A stretch of 43,872 nucleotides of DNA, taken from the NCBI GenBank assembly GCA_030037815.1, contig JASHPZ010000055.1:1-43872 (forward strand), read 5' to 3'. The notes beneath the pieces are model-generated. The model ran no database searches. It was given only the letters and a program-made list of their open reading frames with translations, and was not told the DNA's origin. The translations under genes and the position numbers were made by a program. This document shows positions 8,713 to 15,795 of the stretch, one piece after another. Source of the stretch: Thermoplasmata archaeon. GTDB taxonomy: Archaea > Thermoplasmatota > Thermoplasmata > Lutacidiplasmatales > UBA184. Position 1 is the stretch's first letter, and every line of letters starts with the position of its first letter.

Positions 8713-8720
8713 CTTTTATA
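8713..8720 (+). promoter_or_regulatory. TATA box of rpl40e
   Basis: CTTTTATA, centred about 29 nt before the ATG at 8746. It is the cleanest TATA box in the window and implies a leaderless or nearly leaderless mRNA. Confidence 0.75.
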
Positions 8721-8745
8721 CCCCACCCGGCGTCCCCGCGTTCCC

Positions 8746-8898
8746 ATGCCGTTTCCCGAGGCGGTCGAGCGCCTTCTGAACAAGAAGGTCTGCATGAACT
8801 GCTCCGCGCGGAATCCGCCGAAGGCGGTCCAGTGCCGCCGGTGCGGCTACAAGGGGCTCCGCGTGAAGTCGCGGGAACGGTCCGGAAAGACCCAGTAG
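8746..8898 (+). CDS. rpl40e: Large-subunit ribosomal protein eL40 (L40e)
   Basis: A 50-residue gene too short for the ORF track. The product reads [19 protein letters not shown], continuing through [26 protein letters not shown] and SGKTQ. It has the C-x2-C ... C-x2-C zinc ribbon (CMNC, CRRC) and the basic tail typical of eL40, a component of the large ribosomal subunit near the GTPase-associated centre. In eukaryotes the same protein is made as a ubiquitin fusion; in archaea it is free, as here. The start is the ATG following a strong TATA box. The next gene on the opposite strand ends 16 nt beyond its stop. Confidence 0.95.
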   Translation: MPFPEAVERLLNKKVCMNCSARNPPKAVQCRRCGYKGLRVKSRERSGKTQ

Positions 8899-8913
8899 GG
8901 CCTCCCCGTCGGG

Positions 8914-9705
8914 CTACGGCGGCAGTCCGCGGTCGTTCGACCGCGCGAACGGTACCGGCGCGCCCCGCGCCCGTTCGCGCGCGACGTCGAGCCGCTTCTC
9001 GGCGAGGAACATCATGTTGCGGATTCCGTCCTTCCAGCTCGACAGCTTCGGGCGGCCCCACCGCTCCCCGTACCGGATGGGCAGCTCGACCAGCTTGAGC
9101 CCCCGCATCACGACCTCGAGCTTGAGTTCCTCGGAGAACGCCATCCCGTCCTGCGTCAGGTGGACGCGGTCGAGCACCGCGCGCCGGAACACCCAGAACC
9201 CGCTCTGGCTGTCGACCAGGCGCTGGCCGGGGAGGTCCTGGAGGTAATGGTGGTACGCGACGCCGACGAACACGTTCAGGAGGCGGTTGCCGATCCGGTG
9301 CTCGGTCGTCATCGCCTTCGCGTCCAGGTACGCCATCCGGTTCCCGGTCAGGAAGTCGATCCGCTCGTCCAGCAGCTTGCGCACGAGACCGGGCACGGTC
9401 TCTACGGGATAGGTCGCGTCCCCGTCGGCGGTCGCGAGGACCTCCCCTTTCGCGGCGCCGAAGCCGGTCTTGTACGCGCGGCCGTAGCCGCGCCGCCGCT
9501 CGATCAGCACGCGGGCGCCCTCGGCCTCGGCGAGGGCGGCCGTCCCGTCGGCGGAGGCGCCGTCGACGACCAGCACCTCCCAGTCGAGCGGGTCGCCGCG
9601 GAAGATCGTGCCGTTCGCTTCGCTCGCCGCCGCGCGGAACAGCCGGATCACGTGGGCGATCGACGCCGCTTCGTTCAGCGTCGGGATGACGAGGGAGGCC
9701 TTCAT
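8914..9705 (-). CDS. Family 2 glycosyltransferase (dolichyl-phosphate sugar synthase type)
   Basis: A 263-residue GT-A glycosyltransferase of the dolichol-phosphate mannose/glucose synthase group. Motifs: SLVIPTLNEAASIAHVI at the N-terminus, VVDGASADGTAALAEAEGA, GYGRAYKTGFGAAKGEVLATADGDATYP (the DxD-type region), FLTGNRMAY, and DSQSGFWVFRRAVLD. It has no C-terminal membrane helices, so it is probably a peripheral enzyme loading a sugar onto a lipid carrier at the inner face of the membrane. That sugar would feed N-glycans or glycolipids, which fits the sequon-rich surface proteins in this window. Which sugar it uses cannot be read from sequence. The ATG at 9705 lies about 31 nt from a TATA box shared with archease on the other strand. 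Confidence 0.9.
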   Translation of the reverse strand: MKASLVIPTLNEAASIAHVIRLFRAAASEANGTIFRGDPLDWEVLVVDGASADGTAALAEAEGARVLIERRRGYGRAYKTGFGAAKGEVLATADGDATYPVETVPGLVRKLLDERIDFLTGNRMAYLDAKAMTTEHRIGNRLLNVFVGVAYHHYLQDLPGQRLVDSQSGFWVFRRAVLDRVHLTQDGMAFSEELKLEVVMRGLKLVELPIRYGERWGRPKLSSWKDGIRNMMFLAEKRLDVARERARGAPVPFARSNDRGLPP

Positions 9706-9731
9706 CCGGGGCGCGCGGAGGGTCCGAGTCG

Positions 9732-9740
9732 GCTTAAACC
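9732..9740. promoter_or_regulatory. Shared bidirectional TATA box (glycosyltransferase / archease)
   Basis: GCTTAAACC lies in the 56-bp gap between two divergent starts. Its centre is about 26 nt from the archease ATG (9762) and about 31 nt from the glycosyltransferase ATG (9705). No other AT-rich element occurs in the gap, so one near-symmetrical box appears to serve both leaderless genes. Confidence 0.65.
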
Positions 9741-9761
9741 CCTCGCGCGGTCCGACCGGCG

Positions 9762-10208
9762 ATGCCGGCCCGCCGGAGCGCGCGCCCCGCCGTTCGGCGA
9801 TGGGGCCGGTTCCCGACGACCGCGGACGTCGGCGTGTGGGCGACCGGTCCGAGCGCGGGCGCTCTCCTGGAAGCGCTCGGGATCGGCATGTTCTCGGTGA
9901 TGACGGACCGGCGGCAGGTCCGGGCGCGGGAGGAGCGCGCGGTCAGCGCCTCCGCGGACGACGCGCCGGCGCTCGTCGTCGCCTTCCTGAACGAGCTCCT
10001 CCTCCTCCACGCGACGGACGGGTTCCTCGTCCGGGACGTCCACGCGCGGCCGGTGGGGGAGCCGCCGACCGCGGTCATCGCGAGCGTCACCGGCGAGCCG
10101 TTCGACCCCGACCGTCACACCGCCCGCACCGAGGTGAAGGCGGCGACGTTCCACCGGCTCGTGTTCGACCCGGCGCGCGGCCGCGCGCGGGTGATCGTGG
10201 ACATCTAG
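9762..10208 (+). CDS. Archease
   Basis: Archease is the activator of the RNA ligase RtcB, needed for tRNA exon joining and RNA repair; it promotes guanylylation and multiple turnover. The 148-residue product shows the family frame: TTADVGVWATGPSAGALLEALG, FSVMTDRRQV, LVVAFLNELLLLHATDGFLVRD, and the C-terminal EVKAATFHRLVFD ending in VIVDI. One oddity is that the first signature, normally HTAD, reads TTAD, so a usually conserved histidine is threonine; the other acidic positions remain. The start is the ATG at 9762, about 26 nt after the shared TATA box; the first ~14 residues are a basic extension. RtcB itself is not in the window. Confidence 0.88.
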   Translation: MPARRSARPAVRRWGRFPTTADVGVWATGPSAGALLEALGIGMFSVMTDRRQVRAREERAVSASADDAPALVVAFLNELLLLHATDGFLVRDVHARPVGEPPTAVIASVTGEPFDPDRHTARTEVKAATFHRLVFDPARGRARVIVDI

Positions 10209-10215
10209 CGATCGG

Positions 10216-11352
10216 TTACGGCATCCGGTCGACGATCGCGCGGAGCGCGGCGCCCGGGGTCGGCAGCTTCCCGGCCTTCCCCAGGATCCGCTCGAGCGCG
10301 GCGAACGTGACGAGGAGGTCCGGCCAGTCGGCGATCCCCATGTGGCCCACCCGGAAGATCTTGCCGGTGAGCGCGCCCTGGCCGCCCTGGAGCAGGACGT
10401 TGTACTGCTTCTCGAGGACCTTGCGGACCTCGGGGTCGCCCATCCCCGGCGGGTTCACGATCGCCGTGACGGTGTCGGAGGCGTACCGCCGGTCGGGGAA
10501 CAGCTCGAGGCCGAGCGCGTCCACCGCGGCGCGGGTCGCCTCCGCCAGCCGGTGCGTCCGGGCGAGGCGGGCGTCGAGTCCCTCCTCCTTCAGGAGGAGG
10601 AGCGCCGCGTGGAGCGCGAGGAACAGCGGGACCGCCGGGGTCCACGGCGTGTCGTTCTTCTCGAGCGACTTCAGGTGGGCCGCGAGGTCCAGGTAGAACG
10701 TCCCCGGGTGGAGCGCCGCGACCGCGCGGTCCGAGAGGTGGACGAGCGCGAGGCCGGCGGGGGCGGCGAGCCCCTTCTGGCTGCCGGCGACGATCGCATC
10801 GATCCCCCAGGCGTCGATCGGGACCGGGATGCCCGCGACGGCGCTGATCCCGTCGACCAGGAACAGCGCGCCCGACGACCGGATCGCCGGGACGAGCGGG
10901 GCGAGGTCGTTCGCGAGCCCGACGCTCGTCTCGTTGTGGACGACGCAGACCGCGCCGACGTCCCCCTTCTCGAGCTCGGCGCGGGCGGCGTCGAGCGGCA
11001 GCGCCTTCCCCCACGGGGCCGTGATCGTCGTGACGTTCGCACAGTAGCGCCGGACGATCTGGTCCGACCGCTCCCCGAAGTTGCCGTTCGTCAGGACGAG
11101 CGCGCGACGGTCCCGCGGGACGAGCGAGGAGTACATCGCCTCCAGCCCGGAGGAGCCGCTGCCGCTCAGGACGACCTGGTGGCCCTTCGCGGCGAACAGC
11201 ATCGGGAGGAGGTCGCGGATCTCGCGGACGATGCCGTGGAAGAAGTCGCCGCGGTGGTTCACGCTCGGCATCGACATCGCGCGGAGCACGCGCGGGTGGA
11301 TGCGGACCGGCCCGGCGACAAGGAACGTCGCGGTCTCGGGGTCGAACGTCAT
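10216..11352 (-). CDS. Class V aminotransferase, probably serving serine or phosphoserine synthesis
   Basis: A PLP-dependent aminotransferase of the serine-pyruvate/alanine-glyoxylate group, 378 residues. Motifs: FLVAGPVRIHPRVLRAM and NHRGDFFHGIV at the N-terminus, SGSGSSGLEAMYSSL (PLP phosphate binding), LFLVDGISAVAGIPV (aspartate pairing with the pyridine nitrogen), VAGSQKGLAAPAGLALV (Schiff-base lysine), and the C-terminal RVGHMGIADWPDLL. Its start overlaps the stop of serA by 4 nt (ATGA), so the pair is a tight operon. In methanococci a class V aminotransferase of this kind, rather than a bacterial SerC, converts phosphohydroxypyruvate to phosphoserine; I infer the same here. A serine-glyoxylate or alanine-glyoxylate role remains possible. 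No phosphoserine phosphatase is nearby. Confidence 0.9.
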   Translation of the reverse strand: MTFDPETATFLVAGPVRIHPRVLRAMSMPSVNHRGDFFHGIVREIRDLLPMLFAAKGHQVVLSGSGSSGLEAMYSSLVPRDRRALVLTNGNFGERSDQIVRRYCANVTTITAPWGKALPLDAARAELEKGDVGAVCVVHNETSVGLANDLAPLVPAIRSSGALFLVDGISAVAGIPVPIDAWGIDAIVAGSQKGLAAPAGLALVHLSDRAVAALHPGTFYLDLAAHLKSLEKNDTPWTPAVPLFLALHAALLLLKEEGLDARLARTHRLAEATRAAVDALGLELFPDRRYASDTVTAIVNPPGMGDPEVRKVLEKQYNVLLQGGQGALTGKIFRVGHMGIADWPDLLVTFAALERILGKAGKLPTPGAALRAIVDRMP

Positions 11353-12302
11353 CGCGCGCCTCCCGCCGGGGCGGCGACCAGCGCGGTCAACGGCTCGCCC
11401 CGGAGGGCGCGGAGCACCTCGTCCACGGTGTCCCCCCCGGCGCGTCGCTGGGCTTCCTCGGTCGACGCGCCGAGGTGCGGGGTCGCGATCACGCGGGGGT
11501 GGGCGAGCAGTTTCGCGTTCATCGGAGGTTCCACCTCAAAGACGTCGAGCGCGGCGCCGCCCAGCTGGTCCGAGTCCAGGGCGGCGAGGAGGGCGGCCTC
11601 GTCCACGAGGGCGCCGCGGGCGACATTGACGAGGAACGCTCCGCGCTTCATCGCGGCGAACGCCGAGGCGTTCAGGAGGTGCTGGTTGTCGGGAGTGAGC
11701 GCCGCGTGGAGGCTCACGATGTCCGACCGGGCGAGGAGGTCGGCGAGCGGGACGATCGCGGTCCCGTCGGACGACGAGGGCACGAACGGGTCGAACGCGA
11801 CGGTCGTGACCCCGAACGGCCGGAGCCGGCGCGCCACCTCGCGGGCGATCCGTCCATACCCGACGAACCCGACCGTGCGGCCGGCGAGCTCGTGGCCGTG
11901 CGTCCCGCGCTCCCACGTTCCGCCCTTGGTCGCGACGATCGCGGGGAAGAGACCCCGCACGAGCAGGAGGTAGTTCGTGATCGTCAGCTCGGCGACGCTC
12001 TGGGTCGCGGCGGCGGGCGCGTTCACGACGCGGACCCCGCGCGCGGACGCGGCGCGCATGTCGACGTTGTCCACGCCGACCCCCGCGCGGGCGATCAGTT
12101 GGAGCGCGGGTGCCTGCGCGAGGAGTTCGGCGGTGACCTTTGTCCGGCTCCGCACGACCAGCCCCCAGGCGTGCGCGAGCTCGCCGCCGAGCTTTCCGGG
12201 GTCGCGGCTCACGTCGGCGACGCGGCACGGTCCGGCGCGCAGCCGGTCGACGGCCTCGCGGTCGATCGGGTCCGCGACGACGACGAGCGGCGCCTCCGCC
12301 AT
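11349..12302 (-). CDS. serA: D-3-phosphoglycerate dehydrogenase (short form, no ACT domain)
   Basis: An NAD-dependent D-2-hydroxyacid dehydrogenase of about 317 residues, first enzyme of the phosphorylated serine pathway. I see LIARAGVGVDNVDMRAA, the Rossmann loop VGFVGYGRIAREVARRL, LVNVARGALVDE (substrate arginine), DVFEVEPP (catalytic glutamate) and ATPHLGASTEEAQ (catalytic histidine), in the pattern typical of PGDH rather than lactate or formate dehydrogenases. It stops soon after the catalytic core, so it lacks the C-terminal ACT/intervening domains that give serine feedback in many homologues. The track's N-terminal extension is spurious: the ATG at 12302 is leaderless behind a TATA box that overlaps the moxR stop codon. 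It is coupled to the aminotransferase by ATGA. Confidence 0.92.
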   Translation of the reverse strand: MAEAPLVVVADPIDREAVDRLRAGPCRVADVSRDPGKLGGELAHAWGLVVRSRTKVTAELLAQAPALQLIARAGVGVDNVDMRAASARGVRVVNAPAAATQSVAELTITNYLLLVRGLFPAIVATKGGTWERGTHGHELAGRTVGFVGYGRIAREVARRLRPFGVTTVAFDPFVPSSSDGTAIVPLADLLARSDIVSLHAALTPDNQHLLNASAFAAMKRGAFLVNVARGALVDEAALLAALDSDQLGGAALDVFEVEPPMNAKLLAHPRVIATPHLGASTEEAQRRAGGDTVDEVLRALRGEPLTALVAAPAGGAR

Positions 12303-12324
12303 CGGCCCGCCGAGCGGGGTCGCC

Positions 12325-12333
12325 TTCAAAACT
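12325..12333 (-). promoter_or_regulatory. TATA box of serA overlapping the moxR stop codon
   Basis: Read on the minus strand, AGTTTTGAA is centred 27 nt before the serA ATG. It includes the TGA stop of moxR (12326-12328). It should give the serine operon its own start of transcription even though moxR ends only 23 bp upstream. Confidence 0.6.
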
Positions 12334-13303
12334 CTTGGCCCGGTGCGGGCGCCGCGTCGACCTTTGGGACCGCCGTCCGCTCGAGCGCGCTGCGGACGAC
12401 CGCCTCGCCGCGGACGCCGCGGATCCACGGCTCGGGCTTCACGATGATCCGGTGCGCGAGCGCGGGCTCGGCCAGCGACTTCACGTCGTCCGGCAGCACG
12501 AAGTCGCGTCCGGCGAGCAGCGCCCGCGCACGGGCGAGCTTCTGGAGCGCGAGCGCCCCCCGCGGCGAAGCGCCGACCTCGACCCGGCCGTCCTCGCGGG
12601 TCGCGCGGACGAGGTCGACCAGGTAGTCGGCCACCGACGGCTCGACCTCGACCTCCTCGGTCGCCTCCTGGAGGGCGACGAACTGGGCCGCGGAGGTCAC
12701 GGCGACCACCGACGTCGGGTCGGCCTTGCGCGCGCGCCGCCGGGCGAGGATCGTCCGCTCCTCGTCGGACGTGGGGTACCCCACGCGCAGCCGCATCAGG
12801 AACCGGTCCACCTGCGCCTCCGGCAACGGGTAGGTCCCCTCGAGCTCGAGCGGGTTCTCGGTCGCGAGGACGAGGAACGGGCGGGGGAGCGGATGGGTCG
12901 TCCGCTCGCTCGTCACCTGGTGCTCCTGCATCGCCTCGAGCAGCGCGGACTGGACCTTCGGCGGGGCGCGGTTGATCTCGTCGGCGAGGAGGAGGTTCGT
13001 GAAGATCGGCCCCGGGCGGAACGTGAACGCGGCGTGCGCCTGGTCGAGCATCTCGCCCCCGGTGATGTCGTGCGGGAGGAGGTCGGCGGTGAACTGCACG
13101 CGCTGGAACTCGAGGCCGAGCGCCTGCGCGAACGACTTCGCGATCAAGGTCTTGCCGAGGCCGGGGTTGTCCTCGAAGAGGAGGTGGCCGTCCGCGATCA
13201 GGCCGGTGAGCACCTGGTCGACCACGACGTCGCGGCCCACGACCGCGCCCTGGACCGACTCCCGGATCGCGCGGGCGAGCGCGCGGGCCTCCTCCGCGTT
13301 CAC
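12326..13303 (-). CDS. MoxR-family AAA+ ATPase
   Basis: A 325-residue AAA+ chaperone-like ATPase of the MoxR class, whose members help assemble or activate cofactor-bearing or envelope complexes together with DUF58/VWA proteins. Motifs: LFEDNPGLGKTLIAKSFA (Walker A near residue 45), LLADEINRAPPKVQSALLEAM (Walker B), QVTSERTTHPLPRPFLVLATENP (insert and sensor 1), PEAQVDRFLMRL (arginine finger region) and GASPRGALALQKLARA (sensor 2 lid). The start is a GTG at 13303 with an AT-rich CGCTAAGAG box about 38 nt before it. It lies downstream of the DUF4129/DUF58 block on the same strand, separated by about 270 bp, so it belongs to the cassette but probably has its own promoter. Confidence 0.93.
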   Translation of the reverse strand: MNAEEARALARAIRESVQGAVVGRDVVVDQVLTGLIADGHLLFEDNPGLGKTLIAKSFAQALGLEFQRVQFTADLLPHDITGGEMLDQAHAAFTFRPGPIFTNLLLADEINRAPPKVQSALLEAMQEHQVTSERTTHPLPRPFLVLATENPLELEGTYPLPEAQVDRFLMRLRVGYPTSDEERTILARRRARKADPTSVVAVTSAAQFVALQEATEEVEVEPSVADYLVDLVRATREDGRVEVGASPRGALALQKLARARALLAGRDFVLPDDVKSLAEPALAHRIIVKPEPWIRGVRGEAVVRSALERTAVPKVDAAPAPGQEF

Positions 13304-13574
13304 GCGCCGCCCCCCTCGGGCCCCCGAGCCACCTCGCCTCTTAGCGGGTCCGCCCGTGGCTCTCCGTCCGTCCGTGTGCCCCGGCCGTAACGATCCGCGT
13401 CACCGCAGGCCGACGCCCTCTCGGCGGTCTGACCCCGGCCGGGGGTATCGGACATCGGGGTTGTCCTCACGTCATCCTCGGCGGACGACCCGTCCGCGTT
13501 GAGTCGAGAGGGACCCTTCGTCGATGTTCGGACGCGCCCGTCGGGCGTCGTCCCGGAACGGACGGGAACCCCGC
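13304..13574. other. Longest gene-poor gap in the window (MoxR leader region)
   Basis: This 271-bp stretch between the DUF58-linked membrane gene and moxR holds no convincing gene. It contains a 12-bp perfect palindrome, CCCCGGCCGGGG (13433-13444), and the likely moxR TATA near 13337-13346. A 51-codon minus-strand ORF (13300-13455) ends with a GTGA overlap on the moxR start, but its codon choice is unlike the real genes. I see no tRNA, C/D-box RNA or signal recognition particle RNA here. Confidence 0.5.
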
Positions 13575-14090
13575 TCAAGAAGCTGCCGCCTCCTCCTCCG
13601 CGGCGATCAGCTCGGGCCGGGCGATCAGGAGGGAGACGAGCGCGACGACCGCGAGGAGCAGCGCGGCCGCGACGCCGAGCGGCGCCGCGGTCGGGGGGAG
13701 GACGACCGCGCTGCCCCAGGCGAGGACCGTGACGAGGCCCGCGATCGCGACCGTCGGCACCGCGCGGAGGGCGCCCCGCGCGAGGCGGCGGGGGTCGTCG
13801 GCCAGCCAGACGAGGAACAGCACGACCGCGACCCCGAGGAGGAGCTCCGAGACCGCGCCCGGAGGCACGGAGACCGCGAGGCCGCCGATCGCCACCAGCG
13901 GGCCGACCGGCGCGACCCCGCGCAGCCACGGGTCGGCGCTCGCGCGCAGGCCCGCGCCGGCGGCGACCCCGACCACCACCAGGAGGAGCGCGAGCGCCTC
14001 GGACGCCACCGACAGCGCCGGGAGGATCAGGAACGCCCCGAGGAGGGCGGTCGAGGCGAGGCCCCGGTACCACGCCGCTCGGGCGGTCAC
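13575..14090 (-). CDS. Multi-pass membrane protein in the DUF58 cassette
   Basis: Family not recognised. About 171 residues made almost wholly of hydrophobic helices (GAFLILPALSVASEALALLL, LLVVVGVAAGAGL, LVAIGGLAVSV, SELLLGVAVVLFLVWLAD, AIAGLVTVLAWGSAVV, AALLLAVVALVSLLIARP), giving five or six membrane spans, and a short acidic C-terminal tail (EEEAAAS). The start is the GTG at 14090, which overlaps the DUF58 stop as GTGA; the track's longer N-terminus is the DUF58 gene read in another frame. Placed fourth in a translationally coupled run after DUF4129, a one- or two-span protein and DUF58, it is likely a subunit of the same membrane assembly. Confidence 0.75.
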   Translation of the reverse strand: MTARAAWYRGLASTALLGAFLILPALSVASEALALLLVVVGVAAGAGLRASADPWLRGVAPVGPLVAIGGLAVSVPPGAVSELLLGVAVVLFLVWLADDPRRLARGALRAVPTVAIAGLVTVLAWGSAVVLPPTAAPLGVAAALLLAVVALVSLLIARPELIAAEEEAAAS

Positions 14091-15385
14091 GCGCCCGTCC
14101 TCCGGCCCCATCGCGGACGCTGGAGCAGGCTGACCAGGCCCTCGAGCGACCAGTAGTCCTGCCAGTCGATGACGGGCGCGTCCTGCCAGGCCCGCGCCAC
14201 GCGGGTGCGGCGCTCGAGCCGCTGCAGCCGTTCCGCGAGCGGTTCGACGTCCTCGGCGAGCCGCGGGGTGCGCGGCATCGCCTGGAGCGGCGACGGGCTC
14301 AGGACGGCGACCGGGAATCCCCTCCGTCGCAGGTGCGGCACGAGGTCGAACGACGTCTCGTCCGCGAGCGACGTGAACAGGAGCGTCGTCACGCCGCTCG
14401 GAAAGAATCGTCGGGCGGAGACGGCGCACCGCTCCGCCGGGCCGGCGATCGGCGAGAGGACGGTGCGGTGCACGGCCTCGCGCAGGCGCAGGCGCTGCGC
14501 CCGGCCGCCCGAGAGCGGCACCGCCTCGAGGAACTCCCCGAAGCGGGCGTAGCCGACCCGGGCCTTCTGGTGCAGGAACGCGTCCGCGACACCGTACGCC
14601 GCCGCGCGCGACACGCCGAGCAGTCGCTCGTCGATCGCGTGGCCGAGCGACGTCGGCCGCGCGTCCACGATCAGGAGGACGTCCCCCGTCCGGTCCACCT
14701 CGAACTCATTCGCCAGGAGTCGGCCGACCCGCGCCGTCGCGCGCCAGTTGATCCGACGCGGCGGCTCCGTCGGGGACGCCTCGCGCAGTCCGAAGAACTC
14801 CCCGCTCGGTCCGATCCGGCGGGACGGCGTCTCCCCCGGGAGCGCCAGCGTGTGCTCGAGCCGCGCGCGGCCGAGCCGGAGGAGCTCGGGGGGGAACCGC
14901 TCGACGACGAGCGGGTCCTGGGTCCGCGTCGCACGGCGCTCGGCGAGGCCGGTCGGGTCGATCCAGGTGACCTCGGGCGGCGCGACGTTCGCGACCGTCG
15001 GTTCGGAGGCGCCCCAGCGCAGCCGGAACGAGACGTCCCCGTCCTCGTGGACCACCTCGGGGGGCGCCGCCTCGTAAAGTTGCGCCGGGCGCTCGAACGT
15101 GACGACCAGGTCGTCCGCGTCGGCCTCGCGGTCGGGGTGCACGAGTCCGGTCACTTCGACCTCGCGGCCCGTGCCGCGGTCGCGCCAGCGGAGCTCGTGG
15201 TCGGCCGAGTGGCCCAACGAGGCGACCGCGGCGGCGAGCGGCGCCGCGAGCAGCGGCAGCGCCGCGAACAAGGGCACCGGGTCCCGAAGCGCGAGGGCGG
15301 CCACGACGAGCAGGCTGCCGGCGCCGGCGAGCAGGTAGGCGCGGGGCGTCCACGCGACCCGGGCGGCCGGACGGGCCTCCGTCAG
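14087..15385 (-). CDS. DUF58-domain protein with N-terminal membrane hairpin; probable CTG start
   Basis: DUF58 proteins are partners of MoxR ATPases and carry a von Willebrand A-like fold. Two hydrophobic segments (YLLAGAGSLLVVAALAL and LFAALPLLAAPLAAAVASL) are followed by beta-rich sequence and then the DUF58 signature: GEFFGLREASPTEPPRRINW, ATARVGRLLANEFEVDRTGD and VLLIVDARPTS. A VWA-like C-terminal region follows (VTTLLFTSLADETSFDLVPHLRRRG). The frame has no ATG, GTG or TTG near the expected start. A CTG at 15385 overlaps the upstream stop as CTGA, exactly like the ATGA and GTGA junctions elsewhere in this window. The only nearby alternative, GTG at 15304, would cut the first membrane span in half. 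Length is 432 residues from the CTG. Confidence 0.88.
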   Translation of the reverse strand: MTEARPAARVAWTPRAYLLAGAGSLLVVAALALRDPVPLFAALPLLAAPLAAAVASLGHSADHELRWRDRGTGREVEVTGLVHPDREADADDLVVTFERPAQLYEAAPPEVVHEDGDVSFRLRWGASEPTVANVAPPEVTWIDPTGLAERRATRTQDPLVVERFPPELLRLGRARLEHTLALPGETPSRRIGPSGEFFGLREASPTEPPRRINWRATARVGRLLANEFEVDRTGDVLLIVDARPTSLGHAIDERLLGVSRAAAYGVADAFLHQKARVGYARFGEFLEAVPLSGGRAQRLRLREAVHRTVLSPIAGPAERCAVSARRFFPSGVTTLLFTSLADETSFDLVPHLRRRGFPVAVLSPSPLQAMPRTPRLAEDVEPLAERLQRLERRTRVARAWQDAPVIDWQDYWSLEGLVSLLQRPRWGRRTGA

Positions 15386-15795
15386 GTCTCGGCCTCCAGC
15401 GTGGTGAGGCGGGCCGCGACGTACCGGCGGAATTCGTTCGCCGGGAGGGCCGTGAGCTGGGCGACCGCGTCGGCGTCCCGGACCGGCAGCGTCGGGTTCG
15501 GCCCCGCCCGCTCGATCTTGTCGAGGAGGAGGACGATGTCCTCCCGCCCCATCGGACCCGAGGCGAACGCCTCCCGGACGTTCACCCCCGGACTGATGCC
15601 GGGTTCGCTCTCGACCGGCGCGATCGGGCTCCGCGCCTTCCGTTCGTAGGCGAGGACGAGGAGGAACCCTCCGACCACGAGCGCGGCCGTCGCCGCCGGG
15701 ATTGCGAGCCCGACGTTCGGGCCCGCCCAGATCGCGAGGCCGACGAGCGCCGCCGCCCCGAGGAGGAGCGTCCACCACCCGCGCGGCAGGCGCAT
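15382..15795 (-). CDS. Small membrane protein between DUF4129 and DUF58
   Basis: A 137-residue protein with two N-terminal membrane spans (WWTLLLGAAALVGLAIWAG and GLAIPAATAALVVGGFLLVLAY) and a cytoplasmic helical domain of about 80 residues (GREDIVLLLDKIERAG, FRRYVAARLTTLEAET). I do not recognise a named family. The ATG at 15795 shares one base with the stop of the DUF4129 gene (TGATG), and its own TGA overlaps the CTG of the DUF58 gene, so it is translated in step with both. The position suggests an adaptor linking the membrane parts to the DUF58/MoxR pair. The helical tail could bind the MoxR ATPase, but that is only inference. Confidence 0.75.
   Translation of the reverse strand: MRLPRGWWTLLLGAAALVGLAIWAGPNVGLAIPAATAALVVGGFLLVLAYERKARSPIAPVESEPGISPGVNVREAFASGPMGREDIVLLLDKIERAGPNPTLPVRDADAVAQLTALPANEFRRYVAARLTTLEAET

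Noticed and set aside
13433-13444. CCCCGGCCGGGG palindrome upstream of moxR
   Set aside because: Twelve G/C bases in a ~70% GC genome are not rare enough to call a regulatory site without conservation.
13300-13455. A 51-codon minus-strand ORF (MSDTPGRGQTAER...) ending in GTGA over the moxR start
   Set aside because: Codons such as CTA, AGA, ACA and CCA are unlike the GC-rich third positions of real genes, the protein is low-complexity, and any GTGA start creates such an overlap.
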